Positions 16,445-26,462 of a stretch of 64,000 nucleotides of DNA are shown piece by piece (positions within the stretch are counted from its first letter, which is position 1; each line of letters starts with the position of its first letter). Source of the DNA: Legionellaceae bacterium (GTDB lineage: Bacteria > Pseudomonadota > Gammaproteobacteria > Legionellales > Legionellaceae). Below the pieces are notes generated by a model. The model saw nothing but the letters and a program-made list of their open reading frames with translations, did not search any database and had not been told where the DNA came from. The stretch is from NCBI GenBank assembly GCA_020831865.1, contig JAFIFT010000023.1:1-64000 (forward strand). Reading direction: 5' to 3'. A program made the position numbers and the translations under genes.

Positions 16445-17197
16445 CTAATACTTCCAGGCCAAATGCAAGGCCACAATACCGCCACTCAAATTATGCACCT
16501 GACAATCGGCAAAACCGGCCGCTTCGATCTGCGCTTTAAGGGTCAGTTGATACGGATGCATGGGAATGGAATCGCCCAGATACTGATAACTTTGACGGTC
16601 ACCGGCAATCCATTGTCCCAGCCGGGGCAATATGTTGAAGGAATACCAGTCGTAGACGGGCTTTAAACCCGGAAGAACAGGTTGGGAAAATTCCAGAACC
16701 ATCAATTTTCCGCCCGGCCGACATACCCGATACATGGCGCGCAAGGCTTCCTCTTTATCGGTCACATTGCGTAAGCCAAAGGCAATGGTGATGCAATGAA
16801 AGTAATGGTCGGGAAAGGGAAGCGCCTGGGCATTGGCCTGCACAAAACGAACGTTGTTAATACAACCGGCATCCGTCAGGCGGTCACGTCCAACCGCCAG
16901 CATGGCAGCATTAATATCCGCCAGCACCACTTCACCACTGGCACCGACCTGTTGGCTGGCGAGTTTTGATAAATCTCCACTGCCACCGGCCAGATCCAGT
17001 ACCCGCTGTCCGGGCCGTAGCTGTCCTTTATGGATAGCGTAGCGTTTCCACAGGCGGTGAATACCAAAAGACATCAGATCATTCATCTGATCATAGCGCG
17101 AAGCCACGGAATGAAACACATCGGCCACCGCCTTGTCTTTCTCTTGCCATGGCACTGAACGAAAACCGAAATGCGTGGTTTTTTCTTTTTCCTGCAT
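16445..17197 (-). CDS. ubiE: ubiquinone/menaquinone C-methyltransferase UbiE
   Basis: A SAM-dependent methyltransferase of 250 residues that methylates carbon 2 of the benzoquinol ring (and demethylmenaquinone where present). Motif I reads [12 protein letters not shown], the post-I acidic residue is in [10 protein letters not shown], and the family signatures [17 protein letters not shown] and [13 protein letters not shown] are complete. It is the first gene of the ubiE-ubiJ-ubiB-tatA-tatB run. Confidence 0.95.
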   Translation of the reverse strand: MQEKEKTTHFGFRSVPWQEKDKAVADVFHSVASRYDQMNDLMSFGIHRLWKRYAIHKGQLRPGQRVLDLAGGSGDLSKLASQQVGASGEVVLADINAAMLAVGRDRLTDAGCINNVRFVQANAQALPFPDHYFHCITIAFGLRNVTDKEEALRAMYRVCRPGGKLMVLEFSQPVLPGLKPVYDWYSFNILPRLGQWIAGDRQSYQYLGDSIPMHPYQLTLKAQIEAAGFADCQVHNLSGGIVALHLAWKY

Positions 17198-17285
17198 AAT
17201 CTTGCAATAGGTTACTAAAGAGATCCTTATGGTAACGGATTCCCCCCTTGGAAGCTATACGGCAAGGCGTGAAAGCGCAGTCAAC

Positions 17286-18083
17286 TCAGACTGCCAGCAA
17301 GCTGGCCAGCTCGGCCTGCTCTTCTTCGCGCAGCGTTAAAATCTCGACCCCATCAGCGGTGACCAGGCAGGTATGCTCCCACTGGGCTGATAGTTTGCGG
17401 TCTTTGGTCACGGCAATATCCCATCCGTCTTTACGCAAATGTTTGAGCGCGGCCTTGCCCTGATTGATCATAGGTTCGATAGTAAAGGTCATCCCCTCCT
17501 GCAAACTCAAACCTTCCCCGGGAGTGCCGTAGTGCATGACCTGCGGATCCTCATGCATTTTAGCGCCGATGCCATGGCCACAGTATTCACGAACCACCGA
17601 ATAGTGGTGCGCATGGGCATGCTGTTGTATGGCGTGGCCGATATCGCCCAGCTTCCGGCCCGGTTTAATCAGGGCAATCCCTTTGAACAGGCATTCGCGG
17701 GTTACCCGCACCAACCGTTCGGCATGGGGAGGGGTTTTACCAATACAAAACATTTTCGAGCTATCGCCATAAAACCCATCATGGATGACGGTAATATCGA
17801 CATTGACAATGTCACCGGATTTCAGGATCTGCTTCTCGGAAGGCATGCCATGGCAGATCACATGATTGAGTGAGGTATTGACGCAATACGGATAACCGTA
17901 TTGCCCCTTGCTGCCGGGAGTGGCTTTGAGGGTATTGACAATATAATCTTCACAAAACGCATCAATATCCATCGTTGAGATACCCGCCTGCATAATGGCG
18001 CCCAGCGCCTGTAGCACCCGTGCCGTATACTGACCGGCGATCCGCATTTTTTCAATTTCAGCCGCTGTCTTTATCATACTCAT
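17286..18083 (-). CDS. map: type I methionine aminopeptidase
   Basis: A 265-residue enzyme that removes the initiator methionine. The five metal ligands appear in order: Asp in VNVDITVIHDGFYGDSS (two), His in GHGIGAKMHEDP, Glu in TFTIEPMIN and Glu in WEHTCLV-AD-GVEILT. The cis-peptide/substrate motif YCVNTSLNHVICHGMP is intact. The ATG at 18083 with AAGG upstream is preferred. A MITE with a long palindrome begins only 29 bases upstream of this start, inside the probable leader or promoter. Confidence 0.95.
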   Translation of the reverse strand: MSMIKTAAEIEKMRIAGQYTARVLQALGAIMQAGISTMDIDAFCEDYIVNTLKATPGSKGQYGYPYCVNTSLNHVICHGMPSEKQILKSGDIVNVDITVIHDGFYGDSSKMFCIGKTPPHAERLVRVTRECLFKGIALIKPGRKLGDIGHAIQQHAHAHHYSVVREYCGHGIGAKMHEDPQVMHYGTPGEGLSLQEGMTFTIEPMINQGKAALKHLRKDGWDIAVTKDRKLSAQWEHTCLVTADGVEILTLREEEQAELASLLAV

Positions 18084-18111
18084 AGTTAACCTTTTCAAAC
18101 GCTTTATTATA

Positions 18112-18273
18112 CTGGACTTTGGCCATTTTTGAAAACAGGGCAAAAAATATCGTCTTTGGGAACGAAGTGAAGCAATCCAGATCGATTTTTAATTGAAATT
18201 CCTATCTGGATTGCTTCACTTCGTTCGCAAAGACATTTTTTTAGCCAATTCTACAAAAATGGCCAAAGTCCAG
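18112..18273. mobile_element. palindromic MITE with perfect 20-bp inverted repeats and TTATA duplication
   Basis: A 162-bp non-coding element between map and the next upstream gene. The outer 20 bases (18112-18131 and 18254-18273) are perfect inverted repeats beginning ctggactttggcc. Both sides carry the 5-base duplication TTATA (18107-18111 and 18274-18278). An inner palindrome of 31 bases (18152-18182 against 18204-18234) has one mismatch and contains gaacgaagtgaagcaatcc, a motif I recall from dispersed repeats in other intracellular bacteria. Transcribed, it would fold into a long hairpin in the leader of map. Confidence 0.85.
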
Positions 18274-18313
18274 TTATAAAATTGTAACGTAAAGCCCAAG
18301 GGGAGCAGGGGCT

Positions 18314-19954
18314 TTATGTCGACAGGGTATTTAAGTGGGTACGGCGATTATTCATCGTTTCCATACTGTTAATCACCGTTTGCTGCGCGATAGTCTGCAT
18401 CACCGGAATGTCCGCCAACGCCATACCCTGATCTATCACATAGGCAATTAAGAGACTGTCACGCCAACTGCGCTCCTGTGGCCGTGCTTTGGCCTTTAAC
18501 CACAAGGCGTTCCACAGAAAATGAAAGCACCATTTCTCCCGTTGCGCGTCAAACACCTGGTGAATAACTTGTGTAATAGCTTCTGTCAAATCGCAGATTT
18601 TGGTCCCTTCTTTATAGGTGCAACACTGATTAACAACACTGTCGATAACCGGACTTTCGGCAAACCAGCTCCCCGCGAAAGGCGCTTTATAGCTCCACTT
18701 TTTGCTGCTTTGCAGAGCTTGGGTAATCAACTCCGGGGTAAAAGGCTGGATCAGCACGGTCAGGGAGGCCAGCAACGCTTTGATGTCTATCTTTTGCGGA
18801 ATAAACTGGATACCCAATACCTCCTGTAATTGCAGCAATTGCAAATCGGGCATAGAGCCCATCGCCAGTGTTTCTTGTAAAAAATGGTTGGTCAATTGGG
18901 TAAAATAGGCCAAATCAACCTCACGGGAATACAAGTCTTCATTAAAAAGCTCTTTAAATTGCTGCTCCAGCACAGCCTGCGATGCCAGGGTATTGAGCCA
19001 GATATCTTTAATGCCACATGCACCTTTAAATAACAGGCCCGCCATAATGGGTTTACGCTGATGGCTCATCCGTAAAATAATGCCTTGGGTACCGCTGCCG
19101 TCAATTTCACAGGCACGGATACGGATATTCCTGGCCACTGGCGGACGCGCAAAGACAACGCCTTGTTTGCGTTGCTGTTTGATCCAGCCTTCAATCAACC
19201 GTCGCTCACCATCAAAATACCAGTGGCGAATCGCCTGCAGGCGAGACAGGGACGCAGGGCTTAACCGCACCTGCGGCAAAATATCGTTTAAAACCTCGAG
19301 AACGCTGGCCCGGATGACAGGATGGGGATGCATTAGGCTGAGCAAACCAATATCCTGCCCTTCATCCAGACTAAACAAATCCAGGAGCAATTCGGCAAAA
19401 AATTCCGGCGGCATGACATGGCTTTGGGCAAAAATATGTTCTGCTATTTCATAAATATTATGGTGAGACAATTCTTGGATCATCTCACGAATATTGTCCA
19501 GCGTATCCTCCGGAGCTGTCTCCTCGGATTCGCTCTGATCAGCCAACCATAAATAGGCATTTTTAAGCGGCTGGGACAATTCAACCTGCACATCATAAAA
19601 GGCGTTGAGAATAGGCATCCAGAAGGGGAGGCCATGTTTTTTTTCCAGCATTTTTTCGGTCAGTGTCTCCATGATACGATCGAGCATTCCGCGTGCCGAT
19701 TTCTGGCCATTTTCCAGCGCAGACTGCAAATTGGCAACACAAATATCCAGGGCGATAATCGCGGCTGAAAACTCGTGCTCAAGGGTATCAAGTTCCTGAT
19801 CAGGATACTGGTCAATCCTGTCGATGAGCAATAACACACGTGCCGGTTTATCGATCCACAACTGATAAAAATCAACCGGCGGCTCCTCATTCTTCGCCAG
19901 TGAACGGGCAACCGTCTGCAACCAATCGTCAATTAAGGCCCGTTCTTTATCCAT
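18314..19954 (-). CDS. uncharacterised large cytoplasmic protein
   Basis: This protein has 545 residues and is not recognised. It has no signal peptide or membrane segment and is mostly helical. Residues 1-130 are acidic and coiled (DKPARVLLLIDRIDQYPDQELDTLEHEF). Around 230-270 a short HEAT-like stretch appears (HPHPVIRASVLEVLNDILP). Residues 290-340 are beta-rich. The C-terminal 200 residues are helical with several Trp and Cys. The ATG at 19954 overlaps the end of the thioesterase gene by 8 bases, so translation is coupled; the longer frame from 20071 lies inside that gene. Confidence 0.7.
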   Translation of the reverse strand: MDKERALIDDWLQTVARSLAKNEEPPVDFYQLWIDKPARVLLLIDRIDQYPDQELDTLEHEFSAAIIALDICVANLQSALENGQKSARGMLDRIMETLTEKMLEKKHGLPFWMPILNAFYDVQVELSQPLKNAYLWLADQSESEETAPEDTLDNIREMIQELSHHNIYEIAEHIFAQSHVMPPEFFAELLLDLFSLDEGQDIGLLSLMHPHPVIRASVLEVLNDILPQVRLSPASLSRLQAIRHWYFDGERRLIEGWIKQQRKQGVVFARPPVARNIRIRACEIDGSGTQGIILRMSHQRKPIMAGLLFKGACGIKDIWLNTLASQAVLEQQFKELFNEDLYSREVDLAYFTQLTNHFLQETLAMGSMPDLQLLQLQEVLGIQFIPQKIDIKALLASLTVLIQPFTPELITQALQSSKKWSYKAPFAGSWFAESPVIDSVVNQCCTYKEGTKICDLTEAITQVIHQVFDAQREKWCFHFLWNALWLKAKARPQERSWRDSLLIAYVIDQGMALADIPVMQTIAQQTVINSMETMNNRRTHLNTLST

Positions 19955-20327
19955 CCGTTGCCAGTGCCCGTGATTGCCCCTGTTCGTTAATCGCCACAAA
20001 AGTAAAGGTGCCACGCGTGACGCAATAGGCATCACCACCAATGGCGGGTTGCACCCATGCCTCAACGGCAATAGTCATGGAACTGCGGCCACATTTCAGA
20101 AGATGGACATAACACTGCACAATATCCCCCACATGTACCGGCTTGAGAAAGCTCATGCCGTCAATGGCGACAGTGGCCACCCGGCCCTTGGCCAAACGTT
20201 TGGCCAGTACCCCGGCTGCCAAGTCCATCTGCGAGACCAGCCAGCCCCCAAAAATATCACCATTGGCATTGGTGACTGATGGCATGGCCAGCGTTTGTAT
20301 GGCCAACTCGCCTTTATCGCGACTCAT
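19947..20327 (-). CDS. yciA: acyl-CoA thioesterase, YciA type
   Basis: A 126-residue single hotdog domain. NANGDIFGGWLVSQMDLAAG is the YciA/BFIT signature with the catalytic Asp. VAIDGMSFLKPVHVGD and the C-terminal TFTFVAINEQG strand complete it. The enzyme hydrolyses acyl-CoA to free acid and CoA. It lies one base behind the tex stop region on the same strand and overlaps the unknown downstream gene. Confidence 0.9.
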   Translation of the reverse strand: MSRDKGELAIQTLAMPSVTNANGDIFGGWLVSQMDLAAGVLAKRLAKGRVATVAIDGMSFLKPVHVGDIVQCYVHLLKCGRSSMTIAVEAWVQPAIGGDAYCVTRGTFTFVAINEQGQSRALATDG

Positions 20328-20328
20328 A

Positions 20329-22665
20329 TCAAGAGCCCTGCTTTAATTTTGCCAGGGCATCAGCCATAGCGGTATTAAACAGGGGTTGTTCTGCTTTGGG
20401 CCTGGCTTTGGGTGGTGATGACGTTTTTGCCCGGGTTGCATTCGCCTTGCTATTTTTACTGCTTTTGACAGGGGCTGAGCGGGCCGGCCGGTTTACCGCT
20501 TTACGCTCCTCGAGAATCATCGTTAAACTGATACGTCGACGCGCGACATCCACATCCAGGACTTTAACCTGCACAATATCACCGGCTTTGACCAGCTTGT
20601 GCGGATCATCAATAAACTGCCGGGTCATCTCGGAAATATGGACCAGACCATCCTGATGCACACCCACATCGACAAAGGCGCCAAAATTCGTCACATTGGA
20701 AACGACCCCTTCCAGAATCATCCCTTTTTCCAGATCTTTGATCTCTTCCACCCCTTCCTTGAACTGTGCTGTTTTAAACAGCGGACGGGGATCACGGCCT
20801 GGCTTTTCCAGCTCTTTTAAAATGTCCTGAATGGTGGGCAAACCAAATTGCTCATCCACAAAGTGGGCGGCGTTTACCGCGCGTAATTTCTGGCTGTCGC
20901 CAATCACGGTGCTGATCTCCCATTGCTGGGTGCGCAAAATACGCTCTACCAACGGATAGGCTTCGGGATGCACGGATGAGGCATCCAGGGGATTATCACC
21001 CTGATGAATCCTTAAAAATCCCGCGGCCTGCTGAAAGGTTTTGTCTCCCATGCGCGGCACCGCCAGTAACTGTTGCCGATTGGCAAAAGGCCCATGCGCG
21101 TCGCGATATTCCACAATATTTTTCGCCACGCTTTCATTTAAACCGGCCACACGGGCCAGCAAGGGCACGGAGGCCATATTCACATCAACACCGACCGCAT
21201 TGACACAATCCTCAACCACCGCTTCCAGACTACGCGCCAGCAGGCTTTGATTAACATCATGCTGATACTGGCCCACCCCAATAGACTTGGGATCAATTTT
21301 CACCAGCTCCGCCAACGGATCTTGCAAACGACGGGCAATGGATACCGCGCCACGTACCGTGACATCCAGTTCGGGAAATTCGTGACTGGCCAGTTCAGAG
21401 GCGGAGTATACCGATGCACCGGCCTCACTGACTACGACCTTTTGTAACGCCAGATCAGGGTACATCCGCATCAAGTCGCTCACCAGCCGTTCTGTTTCCC
21501 GTGAGCCTGTACCATTCCCGATACTGACCAGACTCACCTGATGCTTTGCCGCCATTTTAGCCAGCTCAGCCAGAGACTGGTGCCATTCATTTTGCGGTGC
21601 TAGAGGAAAAACCGTCGCATAATCGAGCAGCTTGCCGGTATGATCCACCACAACCGCTTTGACACCGCTGCGCATCCCCGGATCCAGACCCAGAGTCACT
21701 TTGGCACCCGCTGGCGCCGCCAGCAGCAAATCACGCAGATTCTTGGCAAATACCCGTGTGGCTTCCTCATCCGCTTTTTCTCGCAGGCTGGCCATCAGTT
21801 CCAATTCCAGCTTGCTCAATATTTTTATTTTCCAGCTCGCCTGTATGACCTCCTGCAGCCACTGGTCCCGCGGCGTTCCTGTCGCTTGCAGCTGAAAATG
21901 CCGGGCCAGTAACGCAGGGCCGTCAATCGCCTCAGGCAGAACCAATTCCAGCCGCAAGCTCCCTTCACGCCGGCCACGAAACAGCGCTAACGCCCGATGC
22001 GACGGAATTTTATGCAGCGTTTCTTTATAGTCGAAGTAATCACTGAATTTACTGTTTTTAGCCTGGGCGGCCTTGTGCATAGTCGATTGTAAAATGCCAT
22101 GCCGCCAAATCGTCTGTCGCAACTGCTGCAATACTGTGGCATCCTCGGCAAAACGTTCCATGAGAATCTGGCGGGCGCCTTCCAAAGCTGCCGCCGCATC
22201 GGTCACAGCCGCGTCCGGGTTAATATAAGCCAGAGCGGCTTCTTCCGGAATAGCGCCGGGCTGCGCCAGCAAATGCTCCGCCAGCGGCTCGAGACCTGCT
22301 TCACGGGCGGTTTGTGCCTTACTTCGCCGTTTGGGGCGGTAGGGCAAGTACAGGTCTTCCAGCCGGGTTTTACTGTCGGCGAGCAAAATAGCCTCTTCCA
22401 ACAGTGGATCTAATTTGTCCTGCTCCTGAATAGATTTGAGGATAACTTGGCGGCGCGCCTCCAGTTCGCGTAAATAATGCAGACGTTCCTCTAAAAAACG
22501 CAGCTGGCGATCATCAAGTTCCCCCGTCACCTCTTTGCGATAGCGTGCGATAAAAGGAACCGTCGCCCCTTCATCCAGCAAGCCTATCGTTTTCTCAACC
22601 TGAACGACTTGCACCTGCAATTCTTTCGCAATCTGTGCGGCCAACGTCAACATCGCTTGCGCCAT
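20329..22665 (-). CDS. tex: Tex family RNA-binding transcription accessory protein
   Basis: This 778-residue protein has the full Tex layout: N-terminal helical domain with the PFIARYRKE motif, a YqgF/RNase H-like domain ([18 protein letters not shown]), helix-hairpin-helix repeats ([18 protein letters not shown] and [12 protein letters not shown]), a linker and a C-terminal S1 domain ([19 protein letters not shown]). A 60-residue Lys/Ala/Ser-rich tail follows. Tex binds RNA and is required for expression of toxin genes in Bordetella. The ATG at 22665 follows GGGGA; the longer frame has none. Confidence 0.95.
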   Translation of the reverse strand: MAQAMLTLAAQIAKELQVQVVQVEKTIGLLDEGATVPFIARYRKEVTGELDDRQLRFLEERLHYLRELEARRQVILKSIQEQDKLDPLLEEAILLADSKTRLEDLYLPYRPKRRSKAQTAREAGLEPLAEHLLAQPGAIPEEAALAYINPDAAVTDAAAALEGARQILMERFAEDATVLQQLRQTIWRHGILQSTMHKAAQAKNSKFSDYFDYKETLHKIPSHRALALFRGRREGSLRLELVLPEAIDGPALLARHFQLQATGTPRDQWLQEVIQASWKIKILSKLELELMASLREKADEEATRVFAKNLRDLLLAAPAGAKVTLGLDPGMRSGVKAVVVDHTGKLLDYATVFPLAPQNEWHQSLAELAKMAAKHQVSLVSIGNGTGSRETERLVSDLMRMYPDLALQKVVVSEAGASVYSASELASHEFPELDVTVRGAVSIARRLQDPLAELVKIDPKSIGVGQYQHDVNQSLLARSLEAVVEDCVNAVGVDVNMASVPLLARVAGLNESVAKNIVEYRDAHGPFANRQQLLAVPRMGDKTFQQAAGFLRIHQGDNPLDASSVHPEAYPLVERILRTQQWEISTVIGDSQKLRAVNAAHFVDEQFGLPTIQDILKELEKPGRDPRPLFKTAQFKEGVEEIKDLEKGMILEGVVSNVTNFGAFVDVGVHQDGLVHISEMTRQFIDDPHKLVKAGDIVQVKVLDVDVARRRISLTMILEERKAVNRPARSAPVKSSKNSKANATRAKTSSPPKARPKAEQPLFNTAMADALAKLKQGS

Positions 22666-22764
22666 TAAAAAATCCCCATTTAAGCAAAAAAACGCCACAT
22701 TATAACCTGTTCTCCAAGAGAAAGGCGACAGCAGCAGGCTATCTTTTCTCTATTCTCGGCTATT

Positions 22765-24039
22765 TTACAAACTAATTCCGAAAAAAATCAAAAAAATCAC
22801 AGTTAATACCCCGAGCAAGGGGTTTAAGGGTTTGCGGGCCAATAGCTTTAAAAGCGTATACAAAATAATGCCCGCCCCAATACCATCTGCAATGGAAAAG
22901 GTAAACGGTATCATCATGATAGTCAGCATACAGGGCGCCGTTTCACTCATATCACCGAAATCCAGTTCGGTGACGTGCCGCATCATACAACAGGCGACAT
23001 ACAATAATGCAGGGCCTACGGCAAAGGTCGGTATCATTTTTGCCAGCGGAAAGAAAAAAAGCATCAACAGAAACGCCGCACCGATGACCACCGCGGTTAA
23101 ACCGGCTCGACCTCCGCTTTCAATACCGGCAGCCGACTCGATATAGGGGGAGGTACTGGCAGAGCCCAATAATCCAGCCAAAGCAGAAGCTGCCGCATCA
23201 ACGCTCAGGCTGCGAGCGATACGGGTGTTGTAATTGCTGTTGTGCTTGAAAACCGAACGATTCAACAAACCAATCAGGGTGCCGGTCGCATCAAATACCG
23301 CAATCAGAAAAAAAGTAAAGGTTGCTTTCACAGCCACAGCAGAGGCCATACCGGAAAAATCCAATTGCAACAGGGTGGGCAGTAGACTCGGCGGCCGCCC
23401 CACTATCCCTTGCCAGCGGGTCAGCCCCAGCAGCAGCGCCAGCAGACTGATGGATAAAATACCAATAATAATCGCCCCCGGAACCGCATAATAATCCAGC
23501 GCCAATATCAGCACAAAACCGAGCAGAAAGAGCAACACGGGAGCCCGGCTGATGTCACCAAGCCGCATCATGGTGTGCGGATCGCTGACAATAATACCAT
23601 TGCTTTGCAAGGCAATCAGCGCTATCAGCAGGCTGATTCCAATCAAGATCGCGATTTGCAAATTCTGCGGTATCGCCTCAATGAGCAGGCGCCGCAGCGG
23701 CGTCAGCGTCACGAAGAGAAACAGGCATCCCGAAATAAAAACCATCGCCAGGGCATGTTGCCAGTCAATGCCCTGACCTTGCACAACGCTATAGGAAAAG
23801 TAAATATTAAGCGCCATACCGGGCGCGATACCGATAGGCGTATTAGCCCATAAGCCGTTAAAAATACAGGCAAAAGCGGTCACCAGACAGGTGGCAGTGA
23901 ATACCGCTCCCTGCTCCATACCCGCATCCTGTAAAATGGCCGGATTCACAAAAACAATATAGACCATGGTCAAAAACGTACTGCAGCCGGCCAATACTTC
24001 TGTTTTCACCTCACTGCCCTGCGTTACACGCGCCCACAT
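22765..24039 (-). CDS. NCS2 family purine permease, AzgA/GhxP-like
   Basis: A 424-residue inner-membrane permease with 12-14 helices. The AzgA-type signatures are visible: TFLTMVYIVFVNPAIL at the start, ANTPIGIAPGMALNIYFSY in helix 3, FDATGTLIGLLNRS, and STSPYIESAAGIESGGRAGLTA. The family imports adenine, guanine or hypoxanthine by proton symport. The specific base cannot be decided. It stands alone downstream of a spacer with no other gene on its strand. Confidence 0.88.
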   Translation of the reverse strand: MWARVTQGSEVKTEVLAGCSTFLTMVYIVFVNPAILQDAGMEQGAVFTATCLVTAFACIFNGLWANTPIGIAPGMALNIYFSYSVVQGQGIDWQHALAMVFISGCLFLFVTLTPLRRLLIEAIPQNLQIAILIGISLLIALIALQSNGIIVSDPHTMMRLGDISRAPVLLFLLGFVLILALDYYAVPGAIIIGILSISLLALLLGLTRWQGIVGRPPSLLPTLLQLDFSGMASAVAVKATFTFFLIAVFDATGTLIGLLNRSVFKHNSNYNTRIARSLSVDAAASALAGLLGSASTSPYIESAAGIESGGRAGLTAVVIGAAFLLMLFFFPLAKMIPTFAVGPALLYVACCMMRHVTELDFGDMSETAPCMLTIMMIPFTFSIADGIGAGIILYTLLKLLARKPLNPLLGVLTVIFLIFFGISL

Positions 24040-24359
24040 ATCCTGTCACCATCATTTTGACTATGGCTGCATACTACATAAACTCAGGGTTGAAATGCAA
24101 ACATCATTGACTGATTTGAGCTATGCGCTCAGAACAACAGCATGAACCGCCTGCGCATCGCAGTGATAGGTGGATGAGGGCTCGATGCCAGCGGCAACGC
24201 TGGGTTTCTGGCATCCCCACGGGGCAAGAGCATCAAAGTATCCATTGTAAACAGCCCCCTACGCCCCTCGGACAAGCAGCAGGCGCAGAAAGGGGAAAAA
24301 TCATGACAAAATGAATTGCATGTAAACTTTGATGTCCTCGCCCTGGGCCTCCCCAAGCA

Positions 24360-24379
24360 GTTAATAAAACCTTAAGACT
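24360..24379 (+). promoter_or_regulatory. PmrA-box-like direct repeat before a candidate effector operon
   Basis: Two half sites, gTTAATAAA and cTTAAGACT, start their TTAA cores exactly 11 bases apart with a 2-base gap. The PmrA consensus of Legionella and Coxiella is cTTAATATT-N2-cTTAATATT, controlling many Dot/Icm effectors. The box lies about 105 bases before the first start codon at 24465. Agreement in the outer positions is partial. The rest of the 425-base spacer 24040-24464 shows nothing I can assign. Confidence 0.35.
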
Positions 24380-24464
24380 CTTGGGATAGCATATCCACAT
24401 TGTATTGTCATTTATAAATGAATTCAAAATACGATCAAACGATATTTATGACGAGGTTTAGCCT

Positions 24465-24704
24465 ATGGGCTCCCATCAATTTGAACGCATTATAGCCGAT
24501 TATACAGAGACATCCGGCACAGATGAAAAGAGCAATATACAGCTCTCGGTTACAAACAAGAAGTGTTTCAAAAAAGGAGCCGCAAAAAACGCCAACCGAA
24601 GCGTCAACAGAGAAGCCCCATCACAAAACATCTCGAGGCCCACCAAAGTAGGCATGTTGACGACCGAACCTGATCATATCTTCACATTAAGGCCAACTAT
24701 ATGA
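24465..24704 (+). CDS. small basic protein of unknown function, coupled to the next gene
   Basis: A 79-residue frame, Lys/Asn/Ser-rich, without membrane segment or recognised domain. Its stop overlaps the start of the 563-residue protein as ATGA, which argues for a real coupled frame. GAGGTTT lies before the ATG. It could instead be a leader frame. Not recognised. Confidence 0.4.
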   Translation: MGSHQFERIIADYTETSGTDEKSNIQLSVTNKKCFKKGAAKNANRSVNREAPSQNISRPTKVGMLTTEPDHIFTLRPTI

Positions 24705-26392
24705 AAGTATTTAAAAAATTCACCGGTAACTATCAAAAAGTCATCACGCAGTTGCAATTACCTCCCGAGTTTTTTAGCCCTGAGACCTCCCTTGAAAAAT
24801 ATCAAGAGCAAATAGGAAAAGATCTGCCCCGAACCAGCTATCTAAGCTATGAATATTCGGTACAGGAGATCCAGAATCAACTAAAAGAGCCCTCTGATAC
24901 AACTTACTCCTATACCCAGGGAAATTTTGATGGTGGCGTATTTACCGAAACCTATCTAAAAAGCAACCCGGACTATTGGGCCATCCTACAAAAGGCAACC
25001 GCTCAAGGACCATCCGAAGAATGCTCTGATTTTCTGCGTACCGCCTATACCGACGATGAGGGCCATCTGTGCGCCTTCTCGATTGGTTACCTGCGCCATC
25101 CGTCAGCGCAAAACCACCCTTTTTCAGTTGCCATAATCAAAAACAGCAATGCTGCGCCTGAAGAGCGATGTGTAACCTATTTCAGCCATCCTGTTTTGCT
25201 ATCGCCAACATTGGCCGATGCAGGAGACACATGTGCTGCGGAGAATATAGCGGCTGCCATCAAGGCCACCACAAATTCGCGGATGTTAAACAGCTTGCTT
25301 GAGGGACTATTTCAGGCAGACTCTTTAGATCTACCACGTTTTAAAGCGCTGCAAAACCGTCTGCAAACAAACCAAAACATTGATCATCGTGATTTCAAAA
25401 AAACACAGCTGCAAAATTTTATCACACTGGTACAACAAAAGCTGCCAGAAGATAGCGCGCTGGCTACCTATATGGAACAGCTCAAAACTCGCATGGCAAC
25501 AGAGGTCGATTTTTTTAAAAAAAACGAATACGAGACTAATGTAGCCGCGCTTTGTGTGCGGATTCATCAGCATATTGCCCATGTGAACGATACGACACGA
25601 GCCAGGGGCCTGATGCTTGAGAATCAATTCATATTTTGTCTTATCCAACAACAGCTGCTTGTGAAAGATGAGGAAAGCCGCCAGGCATTACAAGCGCTCA
25701 TCAGCACAGCCTCTGTGGATATGGACAAAGCGATGCGCGACTACCACAGGCAGAGCCATACCAGCTTTTCGCAGTTGCTCAAGGCGACGGTTGATGCCAC
25801 GAGCCTGCAGATTCAAGCGCACTACCGGGAAAAAAGGGCGCATTTGTTCTCCCTCGCCGGCGCCGAAATAACGCAACCCTTCTTCCAGCGCAACCGTATG
25901 TCGCTTATTCTGGGGGTGAGCGCGCTGCTCCTTCTGGTCAGTTTATTACTGCTGGTCAGCGGCGTTTTAGCGCCCTGGGGTATCGTGCTGGCCGCGGGAG
26001 CCGCCAGCACCGCTGCCCTGAGCGGCGCCGTAGTCACGGGAGGGGTGGGCGTGCTGTCCGCTGCGCAACTGTTTCGCAAGGAACAAAGTCTGGCGCACCG
26101 TGAGCAGCGCCGTCAAGTGCACTATCAACAGCAGGATGATGCCCTGCTGCAACAACAGGAAACAGCGCTTTCCGGGCTGCGCTCCTCCTGTGAGAAAACC
26201 GCAGCTATCCTGAACAAGGCAGAGGAAGACGTGTCATCGTCATCATCCCTTCTCTCCACAGAGATGGGGCTCTCAACGGCAAAGGAAGAGACAGCGTCCG
26301 AGATTGCAGACAGGACCCTGGCCGAAAACCACAATGAGAACAAAGACGAGGAGGAAGCCACCTCTCCGAAGATGGGGCTTGGAGGACGATAA
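24701..26392 (+). CDS. candidate secreted effector with C-terminal membrane hairpin and Glu-rich tail
   Basis: This protein has 563 residues with no recognised family. Residues 1-200 are a mixed globular domain, and 200-390 are helical with coiled-coil tendency. About 399-452 form two membrane helices joined by a Gly/Ala-rich turn. A Gln-rich helical segment follows, then a Ser/Glu-rich tail (ENHNENKDEEEATS near the end). Such a Glu-rich cluster close to the C-terminus resembles the E-block of Dot/Icm substrates. The same layout (soluble domain, two-helix hairpin, coiled tail) is found in the OTU-like protein at 43.5-45.1 kb. The assignment as effector is inference. Confidence 0.65.
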   Translation: MKVFKKFTGNYQKVITQLQLPPEFFSPETSLEKYQEQIGKDLPRTSYLSYEYSVQEIQNQLKEPSDTTYSYTQGNFDGGVFTETYLKSNPDYWAILQKATAQGPSEECSDFLRTAYTDDEGHLCAFSIGYLRHPSAQNHPFSVAIIKNSNAAPEERCVTYFSHPVLLSPTLADAGDTCAAENIAAAIKATTNSRMLNSLLEGLFQADSLDLPRFKALQNRLQTNQNIDHRDFKKTQLQNFITLVQQKLPEDSALATYMEQLKTRMATEVDFFKKNEYETNVAALCVRIHQHIAHVNDTTRARGLMLENQFIFCLIQQQLLVKDEESRQALQALISTASVDMDKAMRDYHRQSHTSFSQLLKATVDATSLQIQAHYREKRAHLFSLAGAEITQPFFQRNRMSLILGVSALLLLVSLLLLVSGVLAPWGIVLAAGAASTAALSGAVVTGGVGVLSAAQLFRKEQSLAHREQRRQVHYQQQDDALLQQQETALSGLRSSCEKTAAILNKAEEDVSSSSSLLSTEMGLSTAKEETASEIADRTLAENHNENKDEEEATSPKMGLGGR

Positions 26393-26412
26393 GCAGCACA
26401 GAGGCGATCGGA

Positions 26413-26435
26413 TCGGGAAGCTTTGCGTTTCCCGA
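26413..26435. terminator. hairpin between convergent genes
   Basis: A 7-bp stem, tcgggaa / ttcccga, encloses 9 bases in the 70-base gap between the candidate effector gene and the RMD1 gene. There is no strong T-run, so it is a weak call. Confidence 0.3.
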
Positions 26436-26462
26436 CCACAGGAGCGACACTCGGGATGCCTC

